From: Fusobacterium ulcerans ATCC 49185
Lineage (GTDB): Bacteria > Fusobacteriota > Fusobacteriia > Fusobacteriales > Fusobacteriaceae
Length of the DNA: 64,000 bases
Assembly (NCBI RefSeq): GCF_900683735.1
Contig: NZ_LR215979.1
Span: forward strand, 2,480,001-2,544,000
Reading direction: 5' to 3'
The notes under the pieces were generated by a model. The model was not told where the DNA came from and did not search any database. It worked only from the letters and a program-made list of their open reading frames with translations. This document shows positions 18,701-25,555 of this stretch, piece after piece. The first letter of the stretch is position 1, and each line of letters begins with the position of its first letter. The position numbers and the translations under genes are program-made.

Positions 18701-19504
18701 TGTGGTTCCATCTCCAGGTTCACTAAAAATAGTTTGTGAGTATGCCATTAAGTTAATAATTGCTTTAGGTATTACTTTCCCTTTATGTTTTAAGTAATTT
18801 TCTATTACCCACTTTATTCCTTTTGATTTGATTTCTTGTTTCAAAATTGAATTTGTAAAAATAGGATAAGGAGTTACTCCTAATTTTTTTAACTCTTCTA
18901 TAAATTTATCCACTACCTTTATTCGTTTACTATTCCATTCTTTTCCATGAAATAAAATAGCAACTACTATGGGCTCTTCTGCTATTTTCTTAATAAAATT
19001 CTCCTCATCTTCAACTATGTCTCCATCCTTATATATTCCTTCCCATCTCATATAAGTGTATTTTTCATATGGATATTTTTTATTCCCCAGCTCTGAAGCT
19101 GTATAGAGAATCATATTCTTATAATTCTCTTCTCCCCCTAAAGTATAATATTTTGTCATATTATATGCTGTTGCTGCTGGCATTCCTCCCTGTTCAACAA
19201 ACTCTCTATTTTCATCATCAATTGTAGTATTAATAAAAAATGGGATACTTCCCCAAAATGTTTTTTTTAGATTTATAAATTTTTTAAAGCTTGAAACTCC
19301 TCCATGTAGAAGAATATAAACTATATTGCTTGTTCTTATTTCATTTTCAAGTTTTCTATATTCCTCATCAGACTTATCCACTGTATTAGATTTAAAAAAA
19401 CTAAATTCAAAATCACCACAATGTTCTTCTGTTAGCTTTTTACATATCTTGTTAAATGTATAACTATTATCATAGTTTGATGTAACCAAAGTAATTTTAA
19501 ACAT
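15764..19504 (-). CDS. cobN: CobN/ChlH-type chelatase large subunit (copy 2)
   Basis: The 1246-residue protein aligns with copy 1 over its full length, including HVGTHGTLEW near residue 545, the GLQPSRG segment and the C-terminal WLEGLKRHGYKGAMEVSAMVD region, so it is an intact class I chelatase H subunit rather than a relic. Differences are spread over the protein and are densest in the middle linker (about residues 640-830). The gene starts 21 bases after binding protein 2, with AAGGAG in front. No chlI or chlD follows; the gene ends 79 bases before the operon A promoter, with no clear terminator. It must either use the ChlI/ChlD of operon A or act without them. Substrate specialisation against copy 1 is plausible but unproven. 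Confidence 0.9.
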   Translation of the reverse strand: MFKITLVTSNYDNSYTFNKICKKLTEEHCGDFEFSFFKSNTVDKSDEEYRKLENEIRTSNIVYILLHGGVSSFKKFINLKKTFWGSIPFFINTTIDDENREFVEQGGMPAATAYNMTKYYTLGGEENYKNMILYTASELGNKKYPYEKYTYMRWEGIYKDGDIVEDEENFIKKIAEEPIVVAILFHGKEWNSKRIKVVDKFIEELKKLGVTPYPIFTNSILKQEIKSKGIKWVIENYLKHKGKVIPKAIINLMAYSQTIFSEPGDGTTIVEKSIFEDLKIPVIQAMSTYQNRETWERDIRGLDSEALTTGVYYPEFDGQIISVTCCTYETIKDEYGEKKIFIPIDERVNKISRLAVNWIKLGMKKNEDKKIAVILHNMPPRNDMIGRAFGLDTPNSVNNMMKLFSKMGIKIDHEFKDGNEIINTIIKGVSNDKKWLTSEKVLEKSIDKINKEKYLEWFSKLDREVQEKIEAQWGKAPGEFMIYEDVFPVPGILNGNIFIGLQPSRGMEEKAEEVYHSTDFIIPHQYYSFYKWIKEGFKADVIYHVGTHGTLEWLPGKEVGLSNRCCPDFNIDDIPHLYPYSINISGEGLQAKRRSNAVLISYMIPALTLSGEYEDIEEIDDLIKQYYLAEIGKDSKIVDLKENIIKRVLEYKYNLDMNITEEEIRKNYSLFINKLHSYIEELKSSVIKDGLHILGEAPVGDRLASLIHALLRIENCGMMGAEEAVGKSLGYDIEVLKENPHGHNKIGKTNLMILDDIRNITVEIVREILGEKKYQTVVEKTKEYKIIDESYILLLEKNILEIVLPKILETKRESKSVVDGANGKFIVPGQSGYPTRGNINILPTGTNFYSIDPYKIPSRASWKVGIKLAEELMNRYIEDEGKLPKNIAMILYSGDTIKTNGDDIAEALYLMGVKPVWLNNGDRVIGLEAIPYEELRRPRIDVTLRISGLFRDTFPTLIKLLEDAVNTVSQLDESDEVNYIKKNLKDDIEKLLEDGYSFSDAENLSKVRIFGCPPGTYGTGVRVLIESQQWETRDDLGQAYINWSSHAYSSNYHGTKLENMFVKRLKNIDVTVKNEASVELDMLESDDYYAYHGGLTAAVKYASGKEARSYSGNTSDPNNVKIKSLKEETARIMRSRILNPKWLEGLKRHGYKGAMEVSAMVDIVFGWDATAEVAEDWMYDRITEKYVQNIENREWIKENNPHALMNITERLLEAEQRGMWNTSKEKLDELRKIYMSIEGDIEEYEE

Positions 19505-19525
19505 ATTTTCTCCTTTTGAAAAATA

Positions 19526-20407
19526 CTATTCTTTATCATCTTTTAATTGATAAATACTGTTAGCTAACTCTTCTATTCCATCTATAATATATTGAGAATA
19601 TATGTACACATATTTTCCTGGAATAGGATATATTCTGCCATTTTTTACAGCTTTCAAGTCTTTATAGCTTTTATCCTTACTCAAAAATTCTAAAAATCTA
19701 CTTCCATCCTTTGCAGCAGTAGAATCCCATATAGGTACTATAATTACATCTGGATTAATCTCTATAACTTTTTCCTTTGATATTTTTGCAAAACGTCCTA
19801 TCCCTGCTTCTCTAGCAGTATTTATAACATATATTTTTTGAAGCATGTCATCAAAAATACTTCCCTTTCCATTGGTTCCTTCATAATGTGAATATTCCAA
19901 TACTCTGGGTGAATTTTTTCCGCTTTTTTTTATTTTTTCTTGAACTACTGCTAATCTTTCATCCATATTTCTTATTATTTCATTTCCTTTTTCCTCTTCT
20001 TCCACTAATTTGGCAAGCTCCAGTATAAGTTTTTTCTGCTCTTCATATGTAGAAGAAGTATTATAAATATAAACATTAATTTCTGCATCCTCTAGTTGAG
20101 ATAATATATCTTTTTTCAACCAGTTAGCTGCAATTATTAAATCTGGCTCCATATCAATTATTTTTTCTACATTGTCTACTTTTTTAAAATTATCTAATTT
20201 ATTGTATAAAACAGAAGCCATTTCATTTTTATTAGAATATCCACTAAATGCAAGTATTCTGTCTTTTTCTACCAAATCAAAAAGCATTTCATCTCCTGCC
20301 ATAGACAAAGAAATTATTCTATTATATTTTTTTATAGACGTTTTCTGCCCATATAAAAAAGTTGTAGTTAATATCCCTATAAAAAATATACAAATAATTC
20401 TTTTCAT
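19526..20407 (-). CDS. BtuF/FepB-type periplasmic binding protein (copy 2)
   Basis: The 293-residue protein has a signal peptide (MKRIICIFFIGILTTTFLYG) with no lipobox, then YNRIISLSMAGDEMLFDLVEKDRI, closely parallel to copy 1, and ends YIYSQYIIDGIEELANSIYQLKDDKE. It belongs to the BtuF-type binding-protein family. AAGGAGGG precedes the ATG. The gene lies between TonB receptor 2 and cobN copy 2, but this operon has no permease or ATPase, so the protein probably docks on the importer of operon A. That pattern suggests the two operons capture different ligands that share one inner-membrane channel. Confidence 0.88.
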   Translation of the reverse strand: MKRIICIFFIGILTTTFLYGQKTSIKKYNRIISLSMAGDEMLFDLVEKDRILAFSGYSNKNEMASVLYNKLDNFKKVDNVEKIIDMEPDLIIAANWLKKDILSQLEDAEINVYIYNTSSTYEEQKKLILELAKLVEEEEKGNEIIRNMDERLAVVQEKIKKSGKNSPRVLEYSHYEGTNGKGSIFDDMLQKIYVINTAREAGIGRFAKISKEKVIEINPDVIIVPIWDSTAAKDGSRFLEFLSKDKSYKDLKAVKNGRIYPIPGKYVYIYSQYIIDGIEELANSIYQLKDDKE

Positions 20408-20435
20408 TTTCCCTCCTTAATCCTAATTAAAGAAA

Positions 20436-20468
20436 AGCAATATAAAATAATATTCTATTCTATATTGC
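20436..20468 (-). terminator. Intra-operon stem-loop after TonB receptor 2
   Basis: GCAATATA and TATATTGC pair across a loop and are followed on the minus strand by TTTTCTTT. It sits between receptor 2 and binding protein 2, matching the hairpin at 13326-13352 in operon A, and probably reduces expression of the downstream genes. Confidence 0.5.
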
Positions 20469-20494
20469 CTCTCTTATCTAATTGTTTCTAAATT

Positions 20495-22477
20495 TTAAAA
20501 GCTATATTTAAACCCAACATAGTAGTTTCTTCTTGTTCCATAATAATATTTTAATTTAGTCCCAGAAACTTTAGAATTAAAGTATTCTTCATCTAACAAA
20601 TTATTTACTCCACCATATATTGTTAATCCATTAGCCATTTGATAATTTAATGACATATTAAGTTCTGTATGTCCATCTTGTTTTCCAAAACTGTTATCAA
20701 AGTCGCTTGATGCATATGCACTACCATAATAATAGAATGATGTATTAAATGTTAAGTTATCTAAAATACTATAATCTAGTCCCAAGTTATATATATAATT
20801 TGGAACCCCTGGAATATCCTTTCCCTTGAAAACTCCACTATCTATCTCATGATGAATATAACTAAAGCTTTCTCTCAGAGTTAATTTATCAAAATATTGC
20901 TCCATTGTTAATTCAATTCCTCTTCTTATATTTTTTCCAGGTAAATTATAATTTCCAGAAGCTGGACTTGTAAGTTCATCTTCATATCTAGTATAAAAAA
21001 TTTCATTTTCTGTTCTTGTTTGAAAAATAGCTCCTGAAAAATAAAAATTATTCCATAAACTTTTTGCTCCTAATTCAAAAGTATCTGAAGTTTGAACTTC
21101 TATATCACGAACATTTTTATTCCAATATCCAACTTCATCAACTGTAGGAGCTCTGAATGCTCTGTTATATGTTAAATAAATAGAACTGCTTTCATTAATT
21201 AAATAATTTCCAGTTAGTTCGAAAGCATCTTCATTGTATGTTTTATTAAAGTTATATTTTGTTGTTTTATTATCTACTACATCATATTTCATTCTCTGAT
21301 GTCTATATCCTTGAGTAAAAATAAAGTTATTTATTTTTAAATTATTTATTGCAAAAGCACCAAAAGATTTTCTGTCTGTATTAGTACTTGTATCTATAGC
21401 CCCTATATTTTTCGAATTATAATATCTATATTTAGATTCTCCATCAGAATAGTCTCCTCCAACAATTAAATGAGAGTTCTCTAAATATTTATATTTAATT
21501 TGTGAACTTAAGTATAATGATTGAGTATCTCTTAAACTACTTGGTCCTCTTCTAGGAGGTATTGCTCCAGTTTTAAAACCAGTCGATTCATATAATTTAT
21601 CTCTATAATTTCCTGTAAACATAAATTCTAAATTATCTGACAATTTTGTCTCATAATTTAATTTATATGTTTTTACCGTTTCTTTTCCTTCAGTTAAAGA
21701 AGTATAAGGTTTTTTTACATCATCTTTACTTACAATTTCTCCTGGAAAATAAGATTCTACTTCAGAATGGCTATATCCGAATGATAAAGCTCCATTATCT
21801 AATTTATATTTTGTATTAATATCCACATATTCAATATCTCTACTGTCATGTTTTCTATAATTATCTACATTTTTATTTACATAATTAATATTTGCTGATA
21901 ATCTATCAGTTATTTGAGTTCCAGCATTTACTGTATAATTTCTTAAACTATATGAACCAGTTTCAAATCCAACAGTTCCATAATATTTTTTATCTTTACC
22001 TTCTTTAGTGATAATATTTATTACTCCAGCTACTGCTCCTTCTCCATACAGTACATTTCCTCCATTAGGAACTACTTCTATTCTTTCAACAGTTCCTATT
22101 GGAATAAGATTAAAATTAAACCCTGCTGTATCCACAAGACTATTGTAAGGAACTCCATTTAACAAGACAAGTATATTTTGATTTTCTTTTCCTGGAGCCA
22201 TACCTCTAAATGATACCTTAGGATCATCCCCACCAATATTACTAAAAGTTGTCATTCCAGGAACACCTTTTATAGCATCTTCAATAGTTTGAGCACCCCT
22301 TCTCTCAATATCTTCTGAAGTTATTACTGTTACATTTTTAGGTGTTTCCAATACACTTGTTCCAAAACTTTCAGCAGAAACTATTGTTTCATCTAGTTTA
22401 ACTGCAAACTTCTCATCAGCTGCTGAGATTGATGAACTAACAACTAAAATAGCTGCTAACATTAAATATTTTTTCAT
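20495..22477 (-). CDS. TonB-dependent outer-membrane receptor (BtuB-like, copy 2)
   Basis: The 660-residue receptor has a signal peptide (MKKYLMLAAILVVSSSISAA), a TonB-box-like DETIVSAES, a plug domain (NVTVITSEDIERRGAQTIEDAIKGVPGM; VVPNGGNVLYGEGAVAGVINIITK) and a C-terminal barrel ending in YYVGFKYSF. It shares plug-domain motifs with receptor 1, while the extracellular-loop regions differ, consistent with a different corrinoid or related ligand. GGGGGAAATA precedes the ATG. It is the first gene behind the second cobalamin riboswitch and its terminator. Confidence 0.92.
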   Translation of the reverse strand: MKKYLMLAAILVVSSSISAADEKFAVKLDETIVSAESFGTSVLETPKNVTVITSEDIERRGAQTIEDAIKGVPGMTTFSNIGGDDPKVSFRGMAPGKENQNILVLLNGVPYNSLVDTAGFNFNLIPIGTVERIEVVPNGGNVLYGEGAVAGVINIITKEGKDKKYYGTVGFETGSYSLRNYTVNAGTQITDRLSANINYVNKNVDNYRKHDSRDIEYVDINTKYKLDNGALSFGYSHSEVESYFPGEIVSKDDVKKPYTSLTEGKETVKTYKLNYETKLSDNLEFMFTGNYRDKLYESTGFKTGAIPPRRGPSSLRDTQSLYLSSQIKYKYLENSHLIVGGDYSDGESKYRYYNSKNIGAIDTSTNTDRKSFGAFAINNLKINNFIFTQGYRHQRMKYDVVDNKTTKYNFNKTYNEDAFELTGNYLINESSSIYLTYNRAFRAPTVDEVGYWNKNVRDIEVQTSDTFELGAKSLWNNFYFSGAIFQTRTENEIFYTRYEDELTSPASGNYNLPGKNIRRGIELTMEQYFDKLTLRESFSYIHHEIDSGVFKGKDIPGVPNYIYNLGLDYSILDNLTFNTSFYYYGSAYASSDFDNSFGKQDGHTELNMSLNYQMANGLTIYGGVNNLLDEEYFNSKVSGTKLKYYYGTRRNYYVGFKYSF

Positions 22478-22506
22478 TATTTCCCCCTTATTTATAAAAA
22501 ATTACA

Positions 22507-22548
22507 AATAAAAACTCTGATTAGGTAAAATAACTTACCTAATCAGAG
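22507..22548 (-). terminator. Riboswitch-controlled terminator of operon B
   Basis: CTCTGATTAGGTAA and TTACCTAATCAGAG form a perfect 14-pair stem with a six-base loop, followed on the minus strand by TTTTTATTTG. It is the counterpart of 15385-15424 but with a stronger stem, so basal read-through of operon B may be lower. Confidence 0.88.
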
Positions 22549-22608
22549 CACCAATTCTGAAATAATGAAATTCAAAAAATAATAGAAATTTGCATTTTCA
22601 AATATATT

Positions 22609-22760
22609 AATTGGTAAGTCTTCTGACTCAGTTTCATCCTACTTTCACGCCTTCCCAGTTTCCCAGTGACATCTTTGTGATTTCGTCAACCATACAGCAG
22701 CTTGCGCTGTGGGGGATTCTCACCCCTCTTCCTCTATTAAGCTTGTTTGCACCTAATCGT
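22609..22760 (-). promoter_or_regulatory. Cobalamin riboswitch (operon B)
   Basis: On the minus strand the blocks are ATTAGGTGC, GGTGAGAATCCCCCAC, CACTGGGAAACTGGGAAGGC and GAGTCAGAAGACTTACC. The aptamer and the roughly 60 bases that follow it are nearly identical to the operon A element (15420-15635), so one arose by duplication of the other. It is expected to repress operon B when corrinoid is plentiful. Confidence 0.95.
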
Positions 22761-22782
22761 TTTTATTTAATTTATCACCAAT

Positions 22783-22811
22783 ATAATACGATATACAAAC
22801 ATAATTGTCAA
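22783..22811 (-). promoter_or_regulatory. Promoter of operon B
   Basis: TTGACA (22811-22806, minus strand) and TATTAT (22788-22783) are 17 bases apart, placed just upstream of the aptamer. The arrangement copies that of operon A. Confidence 0.8.
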
Positions 22812-23015
22812 TATAAAATTTTCACTTTCTATTTTAATACAATTTAATTTTTAAAATAATATCAGTATACAAAATTACTCTAATCTTAATGAATAAAATT
22901 GATATTTTCATAATTTTTAATTTTATTTTTTCTATAATATTAAGGAGATTATTTTTCATCTTTTATAAACTAAGTTTTAAGTAATTTAAAATAAAGTATA
23001 ACTACTTTTTTATCA

Positions 23016-23044
23016 TTGACTTTCAAAGAAAATTAATATATTAT
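23016..23044 (+). promoter_or_regulatory. Promoter of the orphan riboswitch gene
   Basis: TTGACT at 23016-23021 and TATTAT at 23039-23044 have a 17-base spacer and point rightwards into the plus-strand riboswitch. The 204 bases between this promoter and the divergent operon B promoter are AT-rich and show no other feature. Confidence 0.75.
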
Positions 23045-23071
23045 TTGATCAAGAACACTACAATAAAATAT

Positions 23072-23242
23072 TTATTTTTTGGTTCTAGTTATTACTAGAT
23101 TAAAAGGGAAACAGGTTTAAATCCTGTACGGTCCCGCCACTGTAATGAGGATGAAAGCAAATTGCCACTGAAATATAACTATATATTTTGGGAAGGTATG
23201 CAAGTAAAGTGATTCTAAGTCAGGAGACCTGCCATAAAATAA
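23072..23242 (+). promoter_or_regulatory. Cobalamin riboswitch (plus strand, orphan gene)
   Basis: The conserved blocks are AAAAGGGAAACAGG, AAATCCTG followed by GGTCCCGCCACTGT, GATGAAAGCAAATTGCCACTG, TTGGGAAGGT and CTAAGTCAGGAGACCTGCC. The flanks TTATTTT and AAAATAA can pair as helix P1. This is a full-length canonical cobalamin aptamer, distinct in detail from the two duplicated minus-strand ones. Confidence 0.95.
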
Positions 23243-23265
23243 TATTATATGCTGCTCACGAGGAT

Positions 23266-23329
23266 GAGAAGTATAAAAGAATAAAATCTTTTATGCTTCT
23301 CTTATTTTTTAAGAGAAGTTTTTTATTTT
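23266..23329 (+). terminator. Two mutually exclusive hairpins, riboswitch expression platform
   Basis: Hairpin one pairs GAGAAGTATAAAAGA (from 23266) with TCTTTTATGCTTCTC (to 23301). Hairpin two pairs CTTCTCTTA (23296-23304) with TAAGAGAAG (to 23318) and is followed by TTTTTTATTTT. They share CTTCTC, so only one can form at a time. The second is the terminator; the first would act as antiterminator or as an alternative stop, since it too is followed by T-rich sequence. Confidence 0.75.
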
Positions 23330-23358
23330 AACAGATTTTATCTATCAAGGAGGATATT

Positions 23359-23775
23359 ATGATTTTAAAAGAATTAAAAGAAATATTTGAAGAAATGCTC
23401 ACAAAAGGAGAATGGAAAAATAATGTGCTACTTAATATGGAATTATCCCAATATTCAAAACATCATATTCCTATTGATATTATTTTAAAAGGAAAAGACA
23501 ATAAAGGAAATAATTTATATGTAATAGGAAATAAAAATGAGCTTGAATTTCCTAATTTTTTTCCTGAAGAAATTATCAAAACTTATAATCATATCCCCAG
23601 TCTTTTAGAATTATATTATGATATTTTTATTAATAAAAGTTTATCTTTAAATCCAGAAACAAAATTATTTTTGTCCATTGATTATGAAAAATATTTTAAT
23701 TTAGGAAATGTGGCTTCTATTGAAAGTATTAAAAAAGTATTTTCTTTTGATGATACTGTTTTGATTTCTAATTAA
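23359..23775 (+). CDS. Unrecognised 138-residue protein under cobalamin riboswitch control
   Basis: I do not recognise this family. The gene starts at ATG 23359 after AAGGAGGATATT and ends before a strong terminator, so it is a genuine one-gene unit behind a full cobalamin riboswitch. The protein is acidic, has no signal peptide, membrane segment or Cys, and begins with a helix-like MILKELKEIFEEMLTKGEW. The middle (residues about 40-65) reads as two beta strands around KGKDNKGNNLYVIGN, and it has one or more helical stretches near IPSLLELYYDIFINK. It could be a cytoplasmic adaptor, a small chaperone or a substrate-binding protein for corrinoid metabolism, but nothing in the sequence fixes the role. 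Confidence 0.75.
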   Translation: MILKELKEIFEEMLTKGEWKNNVLLNMELSQYSKHHIPIDIILKGKDNKGNNLYVIGNKNELEFPNFFPEEIIKTYNHIPSLLELYYDIFINKSLSLNPETKLFLSIDYEKYFNLGNVASIESIKKVFSFDDTVLISN

Positions 23776-23786
23776 TAATATTCACT

Positions 23787-23820
23787 AAAAAGGCTCTTCC
23801 ACATTGGAAGAGCCTTTTTT
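23787..23820 (+). terminator. Rho-independent terminator after the orphan gene
   Basis: GGCTCTTCC and GGAAGAGCC form a perfect nine-pair stem around ACATT, followed by TTTTTT. The A-run in front also makes it usable from the opposite strand. Confidence 0.93.
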
Positions 23821-23852
23821 ATATCAAATTTTTATTTTCAAATATGTTTTAA

Positions 23853-24076
23853 TTTAAAATAGCCCAATTAAGGGCTACTTTAAGTTTAAATTACACAGAA
23901 TTAAATATTATATATTAATCGCATATAACCAGAAGAAAATGTGATTAAAAACCTATTATTTGGGGTTCCACCAATAACTTCTTATCTGGTCAAAGTAAAA
24001 AATTATTGGTGGGAAAATTAATTGACGTATAAACACATTACCTGGGGGGTAATGCAGCCATGAATTTCTTCTTGGT
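23853..24076 (-). ncRNA. Candidate structured small RNA, possibly 6S-like
   Basis: This noncoding stretch contains three perfect or near-perfect stems: CATTACC/GGTAATG (24036-24054), CCACCAATAA/TTATTGGTGG (23968-24012) and TAATC-CAT/ATG-GATTA (23915-23946), plus TAGCCC/GGGCTA (23860-23877) followed on the minus strand by TATTTTAAATT as a terminator. A strong minus-strand promoter lies at 24083-24111. The predicted transcript of about 215-225 bases begins near ATTACCAAGAAGAAA, which can pair with TTTTCTTCTGGT near 23928-23939 to close the molecule into one long rod with an internal bubble. That shape and size fit 6S RNA, but I cannot confirm the family. The plus-strand reading also folds, with a G-U pair where the minus strand has a mismatch, so strand assignment rests on the promoter and terminator. 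Confidence 0.5.
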
Positions 24077-24082
24077 AATATC

Positions 24083-24111
24083 ATTATATAATATAAATAT
24101 TTTTTATACAA
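24083..24111 (-). promoter_or_regulatory. Promoter of the candidate small RNA
   Basis: TTGTAT (24111-24106, minus strand) and a consensus TATAAT (24088-24083) are separated by exactly 17 bases. No coding gene follows on this strand for over a kilobase, so the promoter points to the structured segment. Confidence 0.65.
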
Positions 24112-24518
24112 GCATATACAACATAAATAAATATATAAGTTTTAGACTTTATGAATTGACTTAATAAATAGAATTTTATAAATTTGCTCTTAAGAAATAG
24201 ATTTTAAATAAAAAAATTAAATATAATATATTCACCAAAGTAAATAATTTATTACCAAAAATAGAAAAATAAATTGAAAAAAAGAATCTTATAATTATAA
24301 AATATATATAAAAATAAACAAAATATATTATTGTATTTATTTTATTTATGTTATATACTTATAGTGAAAGAATAAAATTGTAATGTTAACTAAAATTTTT
24401 AATAAAGTAAAAAGTTATTGCTTTGTTTCTTAAAGCCCTAAATGGTATACTTACCTTAAAATATTATTTTTACAAAATAATAAAGGACAACAATGAAGTT
24501 GCTTTTTATTATAAACAC
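24112..24518. other. AT-rich intergenic stretch with no recognisable gene
   Basis: This stretch is almost pure A/T with no open frame of note. Near its right end CAAC-AATGAA-GTTG (24488-24501) followed by CTTTTTATT looks like a weaker copy of the adjacent terminator at 24519-24551. Nothing else is seen. Confidence 0.6.
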
Positions 24519-24551
24519 AAAAAAGAACAGCAATGAAGCTGTTCTTTTTTT
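24519..24551 (-). terminator. Terminator of the Nik/Opp-type operon
   Basis: GAACAGC and GCTGTTC form a perfect stem around AATGAA, with a T-run on both strands. It lies 45 bases past the last ATPase gene and probably works in both directions. Confidence 0.9.
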
Positions 24552-24595
24552 ATATACTATACTTAAAGTAAAATATTATATATTAAACTTATTTT

Positions 24596-25555
24596 TTAGT
24601 TCAAATGACAAGCTATTTTATGTTCATTATTAATTTCTTTTAAAGTTGGTTTTTCTTTTCTGCATATCTCTATTGCACACCTACAGCGATTTACAAAAGG
24701 ACATCCTTCTGGAAGATTCAAAGGACTTGGTACTTCTCCCTCTAGTAATTCTAAATTGTCTTTAGAACTCATATCCAGAGTAAATACGGCATTTACTAAA
24801 GCTTTTGTGTATGGGTGCATTGCTTCTTTTTTCACTCTTTGTCCTGGCAAAATTTCCATTATATTCCCAAGATACATTACAACAACCTCATGAGAAAAAG
24901 ATTGAACCAAAGCTAAATCATGACATACAAAAACTATACTCAAATCTTTTTCCTGCTGTAATTTTTTCAATAACTTTATAATACTGTCTTGTATAGAAAC
25001 ATCTAAAGCTGAAGTAGCTTCATCACATATCAATATTTTAGGATTCAGTGAAAGTGCTCTTGCTATTCCTACTCTTTGAAGCTGTCCTCCACTTACATTA
25101 TGAGGATATGAATATAGATATTCTCTAGAAAGTTCTACCATTTCCAGTAATTCTTCAGCCTTTTGCTTTTTATCTTTGCTGGATAACAGTCCATAGTTCA
25201 TCAAAGGTTCTGTAATAATATCTATAATTTTCATTTTTGGATTAAATGCTGCCATTGAATCCTGAAATATCATCTGCATATTTTTTCTATGCTCCCATAT
25301 TTCTTTTTTAGAAAAATGAGCTATATCTCTATTTTCATAAATTATACTCCCAGAGCTTACTTCTTCAAGCTGCATGAGCATTCTCACAAATGTAGATTTT
25401 CCACAGCCGCTTTCTCCCACTATTCCTAAAGTTTTCCCTTTATAAACATTTAAATTTATATTATCACATGCTAATAACGGTTGATTCTTTGCTGTCATAA
25501 ATATTTTGGAAATACCATTTGTTTTTAATATTATATCTGAATCTTTACACAACAT
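24596..25555 (-). CDS. Nik/Opp-type ABC transporter ATPase (second)
   Basis: The 319-residue ATPase has Walker A GESGCGKST, signature SGGQLQRVGIARAL, Walker B LICDEATSALD and the C-terminal oligopeptide-transporter extension with a Cys cluster (CPFVNRCRCAIEICRKEKP) seen in DppF, OppF and NikE. Such proteins pair with a second, different ATPase to drive uptake of peptides, nickel or cobalt complexes. It overlaps the preceding ATPase gene by 11 bases, with GGAGG in front. As the last gene of a cobalamin-riboswitch operon it is more likely to serve metal or corrinoid supply than general peptide uptake. Confidence 0.9.
   Translation of the reverse strand: MLCKDSDIILKTNGISKIFMTAKNQPLLACDNINLNVYKGKTLGIVGESGCGKSTFVRMLMQLEEVSSGSIIYENRDIAHFSKKEIWEHRKNMQMIFQDSMAAFNPKMKIIDIITEPLMNYGLLSSKDKKQKAEELLEMVELSREYLYSYPHNVSGGQLQRVGIARALSLNPKILICDEATSALDVSIQDSIIKLLKKLQQEKDLSIVFVCHDLALVQSFSHEVVVMYLGNIMEILPGQRVKKEAMHPYTKALVNAVFTLDMSSKDNLELLEGEVPSPLNLPEGCPFVNRCRCAIEICRKEKPTLKEINNEHKIACHLN

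Noticed and set aside
23853-24076. Hairpin-rich segment as an IS200/IS605 end or an attachment site
   Set aside because: No transposase, integrase or target duplication is present nearby, while a promoter and terminator on the minus strand fit an RNA gene better.
24483-24551. Two similar hairpins as the start of a CRISPR-like or tandem repeat array
   Set aside because: There are only two unequal copies, both with T-runs, and no further units, so they are a terminator and a weaker relative.
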